NCBI RefSeq assembly: GCF_001696455.1
Contig: NZ_MAUJ01000001.1
Span: forward strand, 1,178,001 to 1,242,000
Length of the DNA: 64,000 nt
Direction: 5' to 3'
DNA from: Pseudoalteromonas luteoviolacea
Lineage (GTDB): Bacteria; Pseudomonadota; Gammaproteobacteria; Enterobacterales; Alteromonadaceae
Shown here: positions 56,091 to 64,000 of the stretch, piece after piece
Position numbering within the stretch: position 1 is the stretch's first letter
Layout of the letters: each line of letters starts with the position of its first letter
Notes under the pieces: generated by a model
Told to the model about the DNA's origin: nothing
Databases searched by the model: none
The model's input: the letters and a program-made list of their open reading frames with translations, nothing else
Translations under genes and position numbers: made by a program

Positions 56091-58622
56091 ATGACAGGAT
56101 CTCTCAAGCTATCGCCAATAGCATTAGCACTATTGGCAAGTACCACGATGGCGCAAGCCAATGAACCAACTGACGAAAAAATTGAAACCATTTCGGTCCT
56201 TGGTTCAAAAGTTTCCAACCGTACAGCCACCGAGTCAACCTCACCAATCGATATTTTAGATACTGAACAGCTCAACAAAGGTGGTTTCACAGAATTAGGG
56301 CAAAGCCTTCAATCAATTGCCCCCTCTTTTAACTTTAGTAGAACTCAAGTATCAGATGGCTCGGATTTATTTCGTCCCGCGACGTTAAGGGGATTGCAAC
56401 CAGACCAAACATTGGTGCTAATCAATGGTAAAAGAAGACATACTCAAGCTATCTTCGGCTTATCAGGGACTGTAGGCGCAGGTGCCGCGGGAACTGACAT
56501 GAACTCCATTCCTATGATGGCACTAAAAAATGTTGAAATTTTACGTGACGGTGCTGCGGCAAGGTATGGCTCAGATGCAATTGCAGGCGTTATCAACTTA
56601 TCTTTGAACGACTCTACAGGTGTCACTACAGGTTTTTTCCAAGGCAGTTCAACTGGAGAAGGTGATGGTGATACATATGCACTAGGCTTGAACCGCGGTT
56701 TTGATATTGGTAATGAAGGCGGCTTTATCAATGTCTCTTTAGAATATCGAGATGCGGACGGTACAAATAGAGCAGAAAGAGACACTGGGGGCTCTTCAAC
56801 AATTGCTAAAGGCAGTTTATCTGACTCAGTTCGCTGGCGTCAGGGCAATTCTGACAGTGAATTCATCTCCATTTTTTACAACGCAGCGCTTCCAGTTGGC
56901 GACAAAGAGCTCTACTCATTTGCGGGTTACTCAAATAGAACAGCGTTAGGTAATGGCTTTTATCGTGATTTTGACCGGGCTGAACGTAATGTCCCTCAAG
57001 TTTACCCAGATGGCTTTTTACCTCGCATTGATAACGAAGCAGAAGATGTCTCTTTTGCAGTTGGCATCAAAGGGGATATTAACCCAGATTGGAACTTTGA
57101 CTTATCAACCGTGTACGGCGAAAACCAATACGACTATTCTTCGTCAAACACTATCAATGCATCTTATGCTGCTGAGTATTTAGCAAATAACCCTAATGCC
57201 AGTAGTCAAGATATCGCAGATAATGCGGGCCCTAGAGGTGGATACTCTGGGGGCTTCCGATTTGATCAATGGACAACAAACTTAGACGTTAACGGTGTAA
57301 TAGACCGTGACAATGCAGAGCCAATTTACTTATCTATTGGTGCTGAGTATCGCAAAGAAAACTACCAAATTGTACCTGGTGAGGTGGCCTCTTATGCTTG
57401 CGGGGCATCGAATGCCGAGCGCTCATTTGCCTCTGTAATAAATCCAGAAGTGTTTGCAGATTGTGGTTTTCAAGCATATCAGGGGTTAAGACCTGATGCG
57501 GCAAACAGCGCTGACCGCTCTAGCCATGCTATCTACGTCGAAGCTGAAACATTACTTAATGAAAATTGGTTGGTAAGTGCAGCCTTAAGGTATGAAGATG
57601 TGTCTGATTCAGGCGACGACACGATTTGGAAATTGGCAAGCCGCTATGAAGTAACAGAAGATTTTGCTGTGCGCGCTGCTGCCTCAACCGGCTTCCGAGC
57701 GCCGTCACTACAACAATCAGGTTATACCGCGTTTACGACGACATTAGGCGGCGATGGTTCTTTAGCAACTTCATATACTGCAACGGCTGGCTCACCCTTT
57801 CCTTCTGCGCTTGGTATTGACGGGTTAAAACTTGAGTCATCGGACAACTATAATTTGGGTTTGGCGTGGGATGTTAGCAGCAACTTATCGCTGACTTTAG
57901 ACTTCTACCAAATCAAGATTTACGACAGAATTAATTTAGGCAGCTTCATTGGCGCAGATAGCGAAGAGCTCACTAACTTTGCCGACGCAAATACCGCGCT
58001 AAAAGCAACTGGTGCTGTTCAAGGCAACTTCTTCTCAAACTCTTTGGACTCGACTACCAAAGGGGTCGACTTAATCGCGTCGTACAATACCGACTTTGCT
58101 GACGGAGAGCTTGAGATCACCTTTGCGGCCAATAAGAATGAAACAACCATCGATAGAGTAAACTCTCCTGAGGGGATTCCAGATACTATTGCACTTGATG
58201 AACAGCGTCGTTCTTTTTTGACTCATGGGCAGCCTCAAGAGCGTGCTACTTTGACGTTTGATTACCAAGCAGAGCAATGGTCTTCTTTACTAAGATTCAA
58301 TTACTTTGGAGAAACAGAAGTCAGTTACTTTGCTGGCAGACACATTGTCCTACCTGACTTTTTGTCTCCGACTAATAGCTGGCAACAAACCAGTGTCGTT
58401 GAGTCTGCGGTCTTAGTTGATGTGAACTTCGGGTATGAATTGACTGAAAACCTCAATTTATCTGTAGGGATTGATAACCTCTTTGATGAGACGCCTGACG
58501 AACTTGGCGAAGACGAGGTACTCAATTTTATCACTAACGGGGCAATGCGCTACCCGCTTAGAGCACTGCCCTACGGCTTTGATGGCATGACGTATTACGC
58601 AAAAGTTAGCTTTAGCTTTTAA
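56091..58622 (+). CDS. TonB-dependent outer membrane receptor
   Basis: An 843-residue receptor. A signal peptide (cleavage after AQA) precedes a region with a TonB-box-like ETISVLG. The plug domain follows (PATLRGLQPDQTLVLINGKRRH, VEILRDGAAARYGSDAIAGVINL), then a long barrel ending YYAKVSFSF with terminal Phe. It imports an unidentified ligand across the outer membrane using energy from the TonB2-type operon downstream. Confidence 0.95.
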   Translation: MTGSLKLSPIALALLASTTMAQANEPTDEKIETISVLGSKVSNRTATESTSPIDILDTEQLNKGGFTELGQSLQSIAPSFNFSRTQVSDGSDLFRPATLRGLQPDQTLVLINGKRRHTQAIFGLSGTVGAGAAGTDMNSIPMMALKNVEILRDGAAARYGSDAIAGVINLSLNDSTGVTTGFFQGSSTGEGDGDTYALGLNRGFDIGNEGGFINVSLEYRDADGTNRAERDTGGSSTIAKGSLSDSVRWRQGNSDSEFISIFYNAALPVGDKELYSFAGYSNRTALGNGFYRDFDRAERNVPQVYPDGFLPRIDNEAEDVSFAVGIKGDINPDWNFDLSTVYGENQYDYSSSNTINASYAAEYLANNPNASSQDIADNAGPRGGYSGGFRFDQWTTNLDVNGVIDRDNAEPIYLSIGAEYRKENYQIVPGEVASYACGASNAERSFASVINPEVFADCGFQAYQGLRPDAANSADRSSHAIYVEAETLLNENWLVSAALRYEDVSDSGDDTIWKLASRYEVTEDFAVRAAASTGFRAPSLQQSGYTAFTTTLGGDGSLATSYTATAGSPFPSALGIDGLKLESSDNYNLGLAWDVSSNLSLTLDFYQIKIYDRINLGSFIGADSEELTNFADANTALKATGAVQGNFFSNSLDSTTKGVDLIASYNTDFADGELEITFAANKNETTIDRVNSPEGIPDTIALDEQRRSFLTHGQPQERATLTFDYQAEQWSSLLRFNYFGETEVSYFAGRHIVLPDFLSPTNSWQQTSVVESAVLVDVNFGYELTENLNLSVGIDNLFDETPDELGEDEVLNFITNGAMRYPLRALPYGFDGMTYYAKVSFSF

Positions 58623-58637
58623 ATAAAAACTGGCTCA

Positions 58638-58667
58638 TGGTGCATTGAATGCTTTTTCAGTGCACCA
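58638..58667 (+). terminator. Terminator hairpin after the TonB receptor
   Basis: TGGTGCA (58638-58644) and TGCACCA (58661-58667) extend inward to about 12 bp with one wobble pair. The downstream T content is low. Confidence 0.65.
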
Positions 58668-58703
58668 CTTCCCAATCTTCCCAATCTTCCCAATCTTCCC
58701 AAT
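58668..58703. repeat. Four exact tandem copies of CTTCCCAAT
   Basis: A 9-base unit repeated four times without change, just after the receptor terminator. It lies outside any gene, so it is a simple-sequence repeat that could vary in copy number. Confidence 0.9.
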
Positions 58704-58957
58704 CTCCTCACCATACTATGATTGAAAAACAATCAACAAATACAATTAAGATATTTATATATTTGTCAGATCCATTAATTTAAATTGAGAGTCTACGTAA
58801 AAAACAAAAATTGCTGACCAAACTGATAGGCTATCTATCTTCCAAATTTAGTAAAATTCATCTTTAAAAATAACCAATACATTGTCTAATTGACATTAAT
58901 TCAACACAGTTTCTAATATAAGACATGCGCAATATTTGACCTCTAGAATAGGTCTAA
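58704..58957. other. Upstream region of the TonB2-type operon
   Basis: About 250 AT-rich bases carrying the expected promoter of the DUF3450-TonB2 operon. No clear Fur box or operator was recognised and no ORF was seen. Confidence 0.5.
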
Positions 58958-59758
58958 ATGATAAGGACGTTTATATTGGTTACTCTCAAACGCTTTAGTT
59001 TAATTATGCTTTATTTTCTTGTATCAAATACTTCATTAGCTGATGAAGATATTCGTTTGGTTGAAAATTGGCTAAGCCTAGAAAAGCAAAAAAGTGTGCT
59101 AAATTCAGCATGGTCAGAACGCAAAGAAAAAATACAGCAACAAATAGCTTTGCTTAAAAAAGAGCAACAGGCATTGGAACAACTCATTGCCAAAAGCGAT
59201 TCAAACAAAACCGAGGTTTCTGAACAGCGAAAGCTCCTTGTGTCGCAACAAAGAGAGTTTGAAGCATTTGATTCAAAACTTACGACCGAGTTAGACAAGT
59301 TGGTGAGCTACTTAAATGGAATAAACGCGAAGCTTCCACAGCCATTGCAACAACAATGGCAAGAAGTGCTGCCAACGCTTAGCCAAAAAGCCAACTCACA
59401 GAAATTGGAAAATGTACTCAAACTCCTAAAACAAGCATGGGACTTTGACCAAAGAGTTGTGTTTCATACCGGTCTAGTCAAACTCTCGACGGAAGACGCC
59501 AAGTCGATTCTCGTTGAACAAGTTTATCTTGGCATTTCTCATGGGTGGTACGTCTCAGCAGATAACCTGCATTTCGGTTACGGCAGAAGTGATGCTAATA
59601 ACTGGCAATGGTGGCATGGCTCCCAAGTTGAGCAAGTTTTAAACTTTCCTTTAACGAGCGATCAAGTTTCGGCCGTTACACATATTCTAAAACATCCTAC
59701 CAGTGCTAGGTATGTTCAACTCCCTCTCGCAGTGAACAAGACAGGAGAACGTTTATGA
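58958..59758 (+). CDS. DUF3450-family periplasmic protein of a TonB2 system
   Basis: A 266-residue protein with a signal peptide (cleavage after TSLA), a long coiled coil (about 45-120) and a C-terminal domain with HGWYVSADNLHFGYGR. DUF3450 genes regularly precede the long ExbB (TtpC) gene of TonB2-type operons. It overlaps the next gene by four bases. Its molecular role is not known. Confidence 0.88.
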   Translation: MIRTFILVTLKRFSLIMLYFLVSNTSLADEDIRLVENWLSLEKQKSVLNSAWSERKEKIQQQIALLKKEQQALEQLIAKSDSNKTEVSEQRKLLVSQQREFEAFDSKLTTELDKLVSYLNGINAKLPQPLQQQWQEVLPTLSQKANSQKLENVLKLLKQAWDFDQRVVFHTGLVKLSTEDAKSILVEQVYLGISHGWYVSADNLHFGYGRSDANNWQWWHGSQVEQVLNFPLTSDQVSAVTHILKHPTSARYVQLPLAVNKTGERL

Positions 59759-61053
59759 TTCGTTTATCTTGTTACCTACTTATAATATTTTTTAGTGTCA
59801 CTGTAATTGCTGCACAAGATGAGTCTGAAGAGCTCCAAAAACGGATCGCAACGTCGAACACGCAATTGAAAGAGTTACAATCACATATTGACAGTGAGCA
59901 CAGAGCATTAGCTAGAGAGTTACACGAACAGCTCCAACGCGTTAAAACTCTGCGTAATAAAGCGAACAACATAAGACGATTGGAAGATGAGCAACTGCTC
60001 AATATCAATAAACTGAAAGAACGTAACCAACAGTGGTTGGCACAAAAAAATTATCAATTGCAGCTAGTTTCCGCATTTGAACAGCAGACACAAAGCTTGG
60101 TTTCTAAGCAATCTGGTGGAATAGATGCCACTCAAGTGCAAAAACAGTTTAATCGGATGCTATCGCCCCGATTTGAAACTAAGCAGATCATTGGCAGTGA
60201 TAACAAGCTCGCGAATTTTGAGAGCATCAAATTTGGCCCGGTCGAATATGCCCTTAATGATAAAGAGGCTGGCTTGGTATCTGCACACCCGAACAGTGAT
60301 GAGGCCTTGCTGAACCCTTTAAGAAATCATAATGGCCTTTACCACAATATGCTCATGCTCAAAGGCGAAGGCACCTCAAATATTCTGTTTGATCCAACTC
60401 TTGGTAATGCAGACAAGCTCAACAAAACCCAATTCTCCATGATGGAATATATAGAGCGTGGCGGCACTTGGGCAATTCCTATTATCTCTTTTGCATTGGC
60501 AGCGATTGTGATTGGATTAATCAAAGCTGTGCAACTATTTAAATTACCCAACTTAAAAGCGCTCGAACAACAGGTTGTTGCACATGCAGATAATCCACTC
60601 TCAAAGCTAAAATTCAAAAGCTGGGTTGAACACTTGGATCCTATACAAAAGTCGTTAACTGACATTGTCATTAAAAACAATGTATCTCAAAAAAGAGACG
60701 ATTTATTGATAGCGACACTCTCTAAACACAAAGCATCCAACGAAAAGTACATTGGTGTGATAGCAACTTGTGCGGCCGTTGCGCCTTTGCTTGGCCTATT
60801 GGGGACCGTTTCAGGCATGATCCACACATTTATGATGATGAATGTATTTGGTTCCGGTGATGCCTCGGTGGTGTCAGGTGGTATTTCTCAGGCGCTTATC
60901 ACCACTGAGCTTGGGTTGATTGTCGCAATACCTTCATTAGTCATTAGCGCACTTCTGACAAGAAAAGTTAAAAGCTTTCAATCATCATTAGAATCATTGG
61001 CCATCCAGTTGAGTAAAGTCGAGTTAACCCAAGCAGGCACTCAACATGATTGA
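59755..61053 (+). CDS. Long ExbB/TtpC-type proton channel subunit
   Basis: A 432-residue MotA/TolQ/ExbB protein. It has a signal sequence, a periplasmic coiled-coil extension (about 20-110) and the ExbB membrane core (GVIATCAAVAPLLGLLGTVSGMIHTF, LGLIVAIPSLVISALL). This extended N-terminus is the mark of TtpC in TonB2 systems. It overlaps the next gene by eight bases. Confidence 0.93.
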   Translation: MIRLSCYLLIIFFSVTVIAAQDESEELQKRIATSNTQLKELQSHIDSEHRALARELHEQLQRVKTLRNKANNIRRLEDEQLLNINKLKERNQQWLAQKNYQLQLVSAFEQQTQSLVSKQSGGIDATQVQKQFNRMLSPRFETKQIIGSDNKLANFESIKFGPVEYALNDKEAGLVSAHPNSDEALLNPLRNHNGLYHNMLMLKGEGTSNILFDPTLGNADKLNKTQFSMMEYIERGGTWAIPIISFALAAIVIGLIKAVQLFKLPNLKALEQQVVAHADNPLSKLKFKSWVEHLDPIQKSLTDIVIKNNVSQKRDDLLIATLSKHKASNEKYIGVIATCAAVAPLLGLLGTVSGMIHTFMMMNVFGSGDASVVSGGISQALITTELGLIVAIPSLVISALLTRKVKSFQSSLESLAIQLSKVELTQAGTQHD

Positions 61054-61429
61054 GTTAAGCCTTTTGTTAGAGAATAAAGTGATACTTGCACTACTGGGTA
61101 TATCAAGCTTCACCTACTTTGTTATTTTTGACCTTTACTTTAGCGAACCAAACGACGGTTGGGCGCAAAGTGTACAAAATTGGCAAGCGGGTCTGTTGTC
61201 GTTGATTGCAGCACAACCTTTGCTTGGCCTTCTAGGTACTATTCAAGGGCTTTTGGATACGTTTCAGGTAATTTCAATCTTTGATGCATTAAGTCAACAT
61301 GCGATTATGTCTGGTGGTATTTCTAGTGCGCTAGTCACAACAAAGCTGGGTCTGTTGCTCGCTATTCCCTCTGTGGTTTTACGCCAACTTTTATTATTCA
61401 GATACAAGAAGCTGCGAGGCCAATTATGA
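61046..61429 (+). CDS. ExbB2 proton channel subunit
   Basis: A 127-residue short MotA/TolQ/ExbB protein with three membrane segments and the PLLGLLGTIQGLLDTF and TTKLGLLLAIP motifs. It forms the proton channel that powers TonB together with ExbD. It overlaps exbD by four bases. Confidence 0.94.
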   Translation: MIELSLLLENKVILALLGISSFTYFVIFDLYFSEPNDGWAQSVQNWQAGLLSLIAAQPLLGLLGTIQGLLDTFQVISIFDALSQHAIMSGGISSALVTTKLGLLLAIPSVVLRQLLLFRYKKLRGQL

Positions 61430-61836
61430 AATCCTCTTTCGAACATCGCATAGAGCAAGAAAAAAGCAATGATATTGATTTAGCGCCTTTATTAGATGTG
61501 GTCTTTATTTTGTTGATTTTTTTTATCGTCACAACCGTATTTGTCAAAGAGACGGGTGTCGAAGTGAATAAACCTTCAGCGATTTCAAGTAAAAGCCTGG
61601 AAAAAAACGTGTTTTTATTAGCGGTTACTCGTGATGGCCAAGTGATATACGGCGGCACTAATATCGGACTAAACGGCATACGCAGTACACTTGAACACTT
61701 AAACCGTAAAGATGCTAGGCCGCTTATTATTCAAGCAGATAAATCTGTAACAACAGACCTTTTGGTAAAAGTCATCGATCAGGCGAAACTCGCAGGCATT
61801 GATAACATCAACCTTGCAACGCAAGAGACTTTATAA
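61426..61836 (+). CDS. ExbD2 energy-transducing subunit
   Basis: A 136-residue ExbD/TolR protein. One membrane helix (APLLDVVFILLIFFIVTTVF) includes the conserved proton-carrying Asp. A periplasmic domain follows (IIQADKSVTTDLLVKVIDQAKLAG). It overlaps the TonB start by one base. Confidence 0.95.
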   Translation: MKSSFEHRIEQEKSNDIDLAPLLDVVFILLIFFIVTTVFVKETGVEVNKPSAISSKSLEKNVFLLAVTRDGQVIYGGTNIGLNGIRSTLEHLNRKDARPLIIQADKSVTTDLLVKVIDQAKLAGIDNINLATQETL

Positions 61837-62492
61837 TGATGACGCTCAAACATTTTGCATTTCGAGCACTCATTGTCTTAGGAGCTTTGATGCTCTCTGC
61901 ATTGCTATTTATCTTCATGGTGGTGTTCGACCAAAACTCACCTGCTGAACCAGAGAAACTCATTGTCAATAAGATAGATGTTGCTGTGATTGCTCCCCCA
62001 CCACCGCCACCGCCCTTAACGCAGTCAAACAACGCGCCCAGTAATGTAAGTGCGATAAATGTTATGGGTCTGGGTGGTCCGGTAAAAGTGCAATACGGCA
62101 ATAAGAACGTAATGCAAGTGCCTAAATCTGAGGAGCTTGATTTACCGATGTTAGAATTAGACAAACTTGAATTTGTTAGTCACTTTTCTTCCAAAGTTCC
62201 CATGCTCAAGGTCGAACACCTCGACAGAGTACCCAAGGTCGTTTCGCAGCGTTATATAAAACCGCCAAAGGCCGTGAGGAAGTATGGCCAAAAACGAATT
62301 GAAACGTCTGTTGAGCTCATCATTGACCAAACTGGTAAACCCTATGTTAAGAAGATTATTGATCCCGTATTTCCTGAAATGATTGAAACGATTAGAACAT
62401 GGGTCAAACACGCGAAATTTGAGATACCTAAGAAGGAAGGTAAAGCAGTGCAAGCTGTTTATTTATACGGAATTAACTTTAACTATGGATAA
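61836..62492 (+). CDS. TonB2-type energy transducer
   Basis: A 218-residue short TonB. The N-terminal helix (LIVLGALMLSALLFIFMVVF) is followed by a short Pro run (APPPPPPPLTQ), a spacer and a C-terminal domain (SVELIIDQTGKPYVKKI, then AVYLYGINFNYG). It lacks the long Pro-rich stretch of TonB1. It delivers energy to outer membrane receptors. Confidence 0.92.
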   Translation: MMTLKHFAFRALIVLGALMLSALLFIFMVVFDQNSPAEPEKLIVNKIDVAVIAPPPPPPPLTQSNNAPSNVSAINVMGLGGPVKVQYGNKNVMQVPKSEELDLPMLELDKLEFVSHFSSKVPMLKVEHLDRVPKVVSQRYIKPPKAVRKYGQKRIETSVELIIDQTGKPYVKKIIDPVFPEMIETIRTWVKHAKFEIPKKEGKAVQAVYLYGINFNYG

Positions 62493-62496
62493 TATC

Positions 62497-63858
62497 ATGA
62501 ATCTAAAACGCGCGGGTGTATTCTCCCTTATTGCACTTTTAATGGCTGGCTTCAAAGCGCATACACAAGACTATCAACTTGAGTTAGAGCCCGTTAGGTT
62601 TGTTTTACCAGCATACAGTGAGCAGTACTCAGATCGGGAAGTCACCTTAGCGCCTGACGAATATGAACTTGCTGAAAAACTCAAATCGTTACTGTCGAGA
62701 AAAGACTTTAAGAAAGTCAGCGAAGAACTTGCAACTTTTTATAACATCGAACTAAGCCCTGCACTTTTGATGATAAAGGCGCAGGTCCACTTCTCTTTAA
62801 AAGAGTATAGCAATGCCGAAAAAGTTTATAAGTTTGTTTTAAAACGAAAGCCACAATTGGTTCGTGCCCATCAAGACCTTGGGCAACTGTACCTTATCAA
62901 TGAAGATTTTGAAAAGGCCCAGATACACTTTTCAAATGCCATTGCATATGGCTCGAACAGCGCGATGATCCATGGCCAATTAGGTTATTTAAACCTTCAC
63001 AAAAATGGGGCTTTCAGCGCGTTGTATGCTTATCAAAAAGCCTACAGCCTAGAACCCGAGAATGAACAGTGGCAACAAGGGTTACTCACTTCTTTGGTTA
63101 AAGCAAAAATGTTCCCATCGGCATTAGCATTACTGAGCGAACTGATTACAAAAAACAAGCAGAAACAATCCTATTGGCTTACGAAAGCAGCAATCCATCT
63201 CGAAACGCAGCAAAGTGATAAAGCGCTTACATCTCTCGAATATGCACTTTTGCTAGGTGACCTATCACATCAAAACCTGCTTATAATGATCAATCTGCAC
63301 TTTGAACAATCTCAGTATGACCGCGCTGTCGCACTGCTCAAAGCAAATGTCAGTAAACAGACGTTAGAATTTTCGGATGTTCGAAGTTATTTATATTGGC
63401 TCAATTCAGCTAATAGATGGGAAGACAGTGAATGGCTTTTACAACAATTTATTGGCTCTGATGCACTGACTCATATAGATAAAAGCACCATAGCATATAC
63501 ACAAGCACAGATTTTAGAAGCAAACGGAAAGCTTGTTGAGGCCGACAAGTTATACAAAGAGGCTTTGCATAATAATGCGAACAATGAACAGGCACTGTTA
63601 TCTTACGCGCATCTACTTTTACAGCAAAAAGACTATATAGCTGCGGAGCAAATGTTTTTACGCTCAGAAGCATTTAACAGTGTAAATTTGCACGCAATGC
63701 TAGGGCGAGCCCAACTATACATCAATACTGACGATATTCAATCTGCATATAGTTTATTACTAGACGTTAAAAACAAATACCCTGACACACAGGGGATTCA
63801 AAACAAAATAGACATACTGGCAAACATTGTTAGCGTACAAGATGCTAATAATTTATAA
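62497..63858 (+). CDS. TPR protein of the TonB2 operon
   Basis: A 453-residue secreted protein. The signal peptide (MNLKRAGVFSLIALLMAGF) favours the ATG at 62497; one at 62485 overlaps tonB. The mature part is mostly tetratricopeptide repeats (LGQLYLINEDFEKAQIHF, LGYLNLHKNGAFSALYAYQKAY). TPR proteins of this kind follow TonB2 genes in Vibrio and Pseudoalteromonas and may aid complex formation. Confidence 0.9.
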   Translation: MNLKRAGVFSLIALLMAGFKAHTQDYQLELEPVRFVLPAYSEQYSDREVTLAPDEYELAEKLKSLLSRKDFKKVSEELATFYNIELSPALLMIKAQVHFSLKEYSNAEKVYKFVLKRKPQLVRAHQDLGQLYLINEDFEKAQIHFSNAIAYGSNSAMIHGQLGYLNLHKNGAFSALYAYQKAYSLEPENEQWQQGLLTSLVKAKMFPSALALLSELITKNKQKQSYWLTKAAIHLETQQSDKALTSLEYALLLGDLSHQNLLIMINLHFEQSQYDRAVALLKANVSKQTLEFSDVRSYLYWLNSANRWEDSEWLLQQFIGSDALTHIDKSTIAYTQAQILEANGKLVEADKLYKEALHNNANNEQALLSYAHLLLQQKDYIAAEQMFLRSEAFNSVNLHAMLGRAQLYINTDDIQSAYSLLLDVKNKYPDTQGIQNKIDILANIVSVQDANNL

Positions 63859-63870
63859 GGAAAGTAAATC

Positions 63871-64000
63871 ATGAAACTTATGACAATCACGACTATCATA
63901 ATTGCACTTTTGACTGGGTGTAGCGCTACAAAAGAAACCCTGAGTTACTCTAATTGCACGACTGAAGATTGGACAACATTGGGCTTTAACGCTGCACAAT
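63871..64000 (+). CDS. DUF2799-like lipoprotein, 5' part only
   Basis: The start of a gene running out of the window. An AAGGAAAG site precedes the ATG. A lipobox (LLTGCSAT) is followed by a C-x(4)-D-W-x-x-L-G-F pattern (NCTTEDWTTLGF), similar to DUF2799 lipoproteins. 43 codons are visible. Confidence 0.7.
   Translation, partial: MKLMTITTIIIALLTGCSATKETLSYSNCTTEDWTTLGFNAAQ

Noticed and set aside
58668..58703. CRISPR array
   Set aside because: The unit is 9 bases with no spacers and no cas genes nearby.

Overview
The window looks like chromosome from a marine gammaproteobacterium of the Alteromonadales, most like Pseudoalteromonas. This is inferred from gene content and order (FNR-type regulator beside uspE and a complete cco cluster, frmA/fghA pair, carAB-greA, a TonB2-type energiser with DUF3450), from the moderately AT-rich base composition, and from the many lipoproteins, TonB and Tsx-like outer membrane proteins. 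No rRNA, tRNA, CRISPR array, prophage or intact insertion sequence was seen.

Layout. 1-3.6 kb: 3' end of a SulP permease, a LysR regulator, and the glutathione-dependent formaldehyde detoxification pair frmA-fghA. 3.6-7.1 kb: a long beta-ketoacyl synthase, a GlxA-like AraC activator and a GreA-like factor. 7.1-13.3 kb: a three-gene minus-strand unit of two related cell-surface lipoproteins around an outer membrane beta-barrel, not recognised as a known system. 13.7-23.5 kb: cbb3 oxidase (ccoNOQP), its assembly genes ccoH-ccoI-ccoS, a SafE-like membrane protein, the oxygen sensor Fnr/EtrA and uspE. 24-28 kb: a large secreted metalloprotease with three PKD/GEVED-type modules. 28.1-31.5 kb: a zinc-ribbon protein, ccoG, and a PAS/sigma-54 activator. 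The ccoG promoter has a sigma-54 -24/-12 element, and the same near-palindrome occurs upstream of ccoG and at the activator's own start. A near-perfect FNR box lies upstream of the activator. 31.7-37.7 kb: greA, carB, carA and dapB, with a terminator/attenuator-like hairpin just ahead of carA. 38-41 kb: an NhaC-type antiporter, a Tsx-like channel and a coiled-coil protein.

41.7-50.7 kb holds the most unusual block: a compact RiPP cluster of the TOMM (thiazole/oxazole-modified peptide) kind. In order it has a Ser/Thr kinase-cyclase-ATPase-TPR fusion, a 314-residue precursor made of two tandem repeats and ending in a Cys-Ser tail, a phytanoyl-CoA dioxygenase-like enzyme, a metal-dependent amidohydrolase and a YcaO cyclodehydratase with an N-terminal extension. 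Gene ends overlap or abut, and a strong hairpin separates the precursor from the enzymes. No dehydrogenase, protease or exporter is adjacent.

51-58.6 kb: a CadC-like winged-helix/TPR membrane regulator divergent from a secreted amidohydrolase broken by a one-base frameshift, then a cupin, a LysR regulator and a TonB-dependent receptor. 59-64 kb: a TonB2-type energising operon (DUF3450, long ExbB/TtpC, second ExbB, ExbD, short TonB, TPR protein, start of a DUF2799-like lipoprotein). Functions are assigned by motif and family recall only; no database search was possible.
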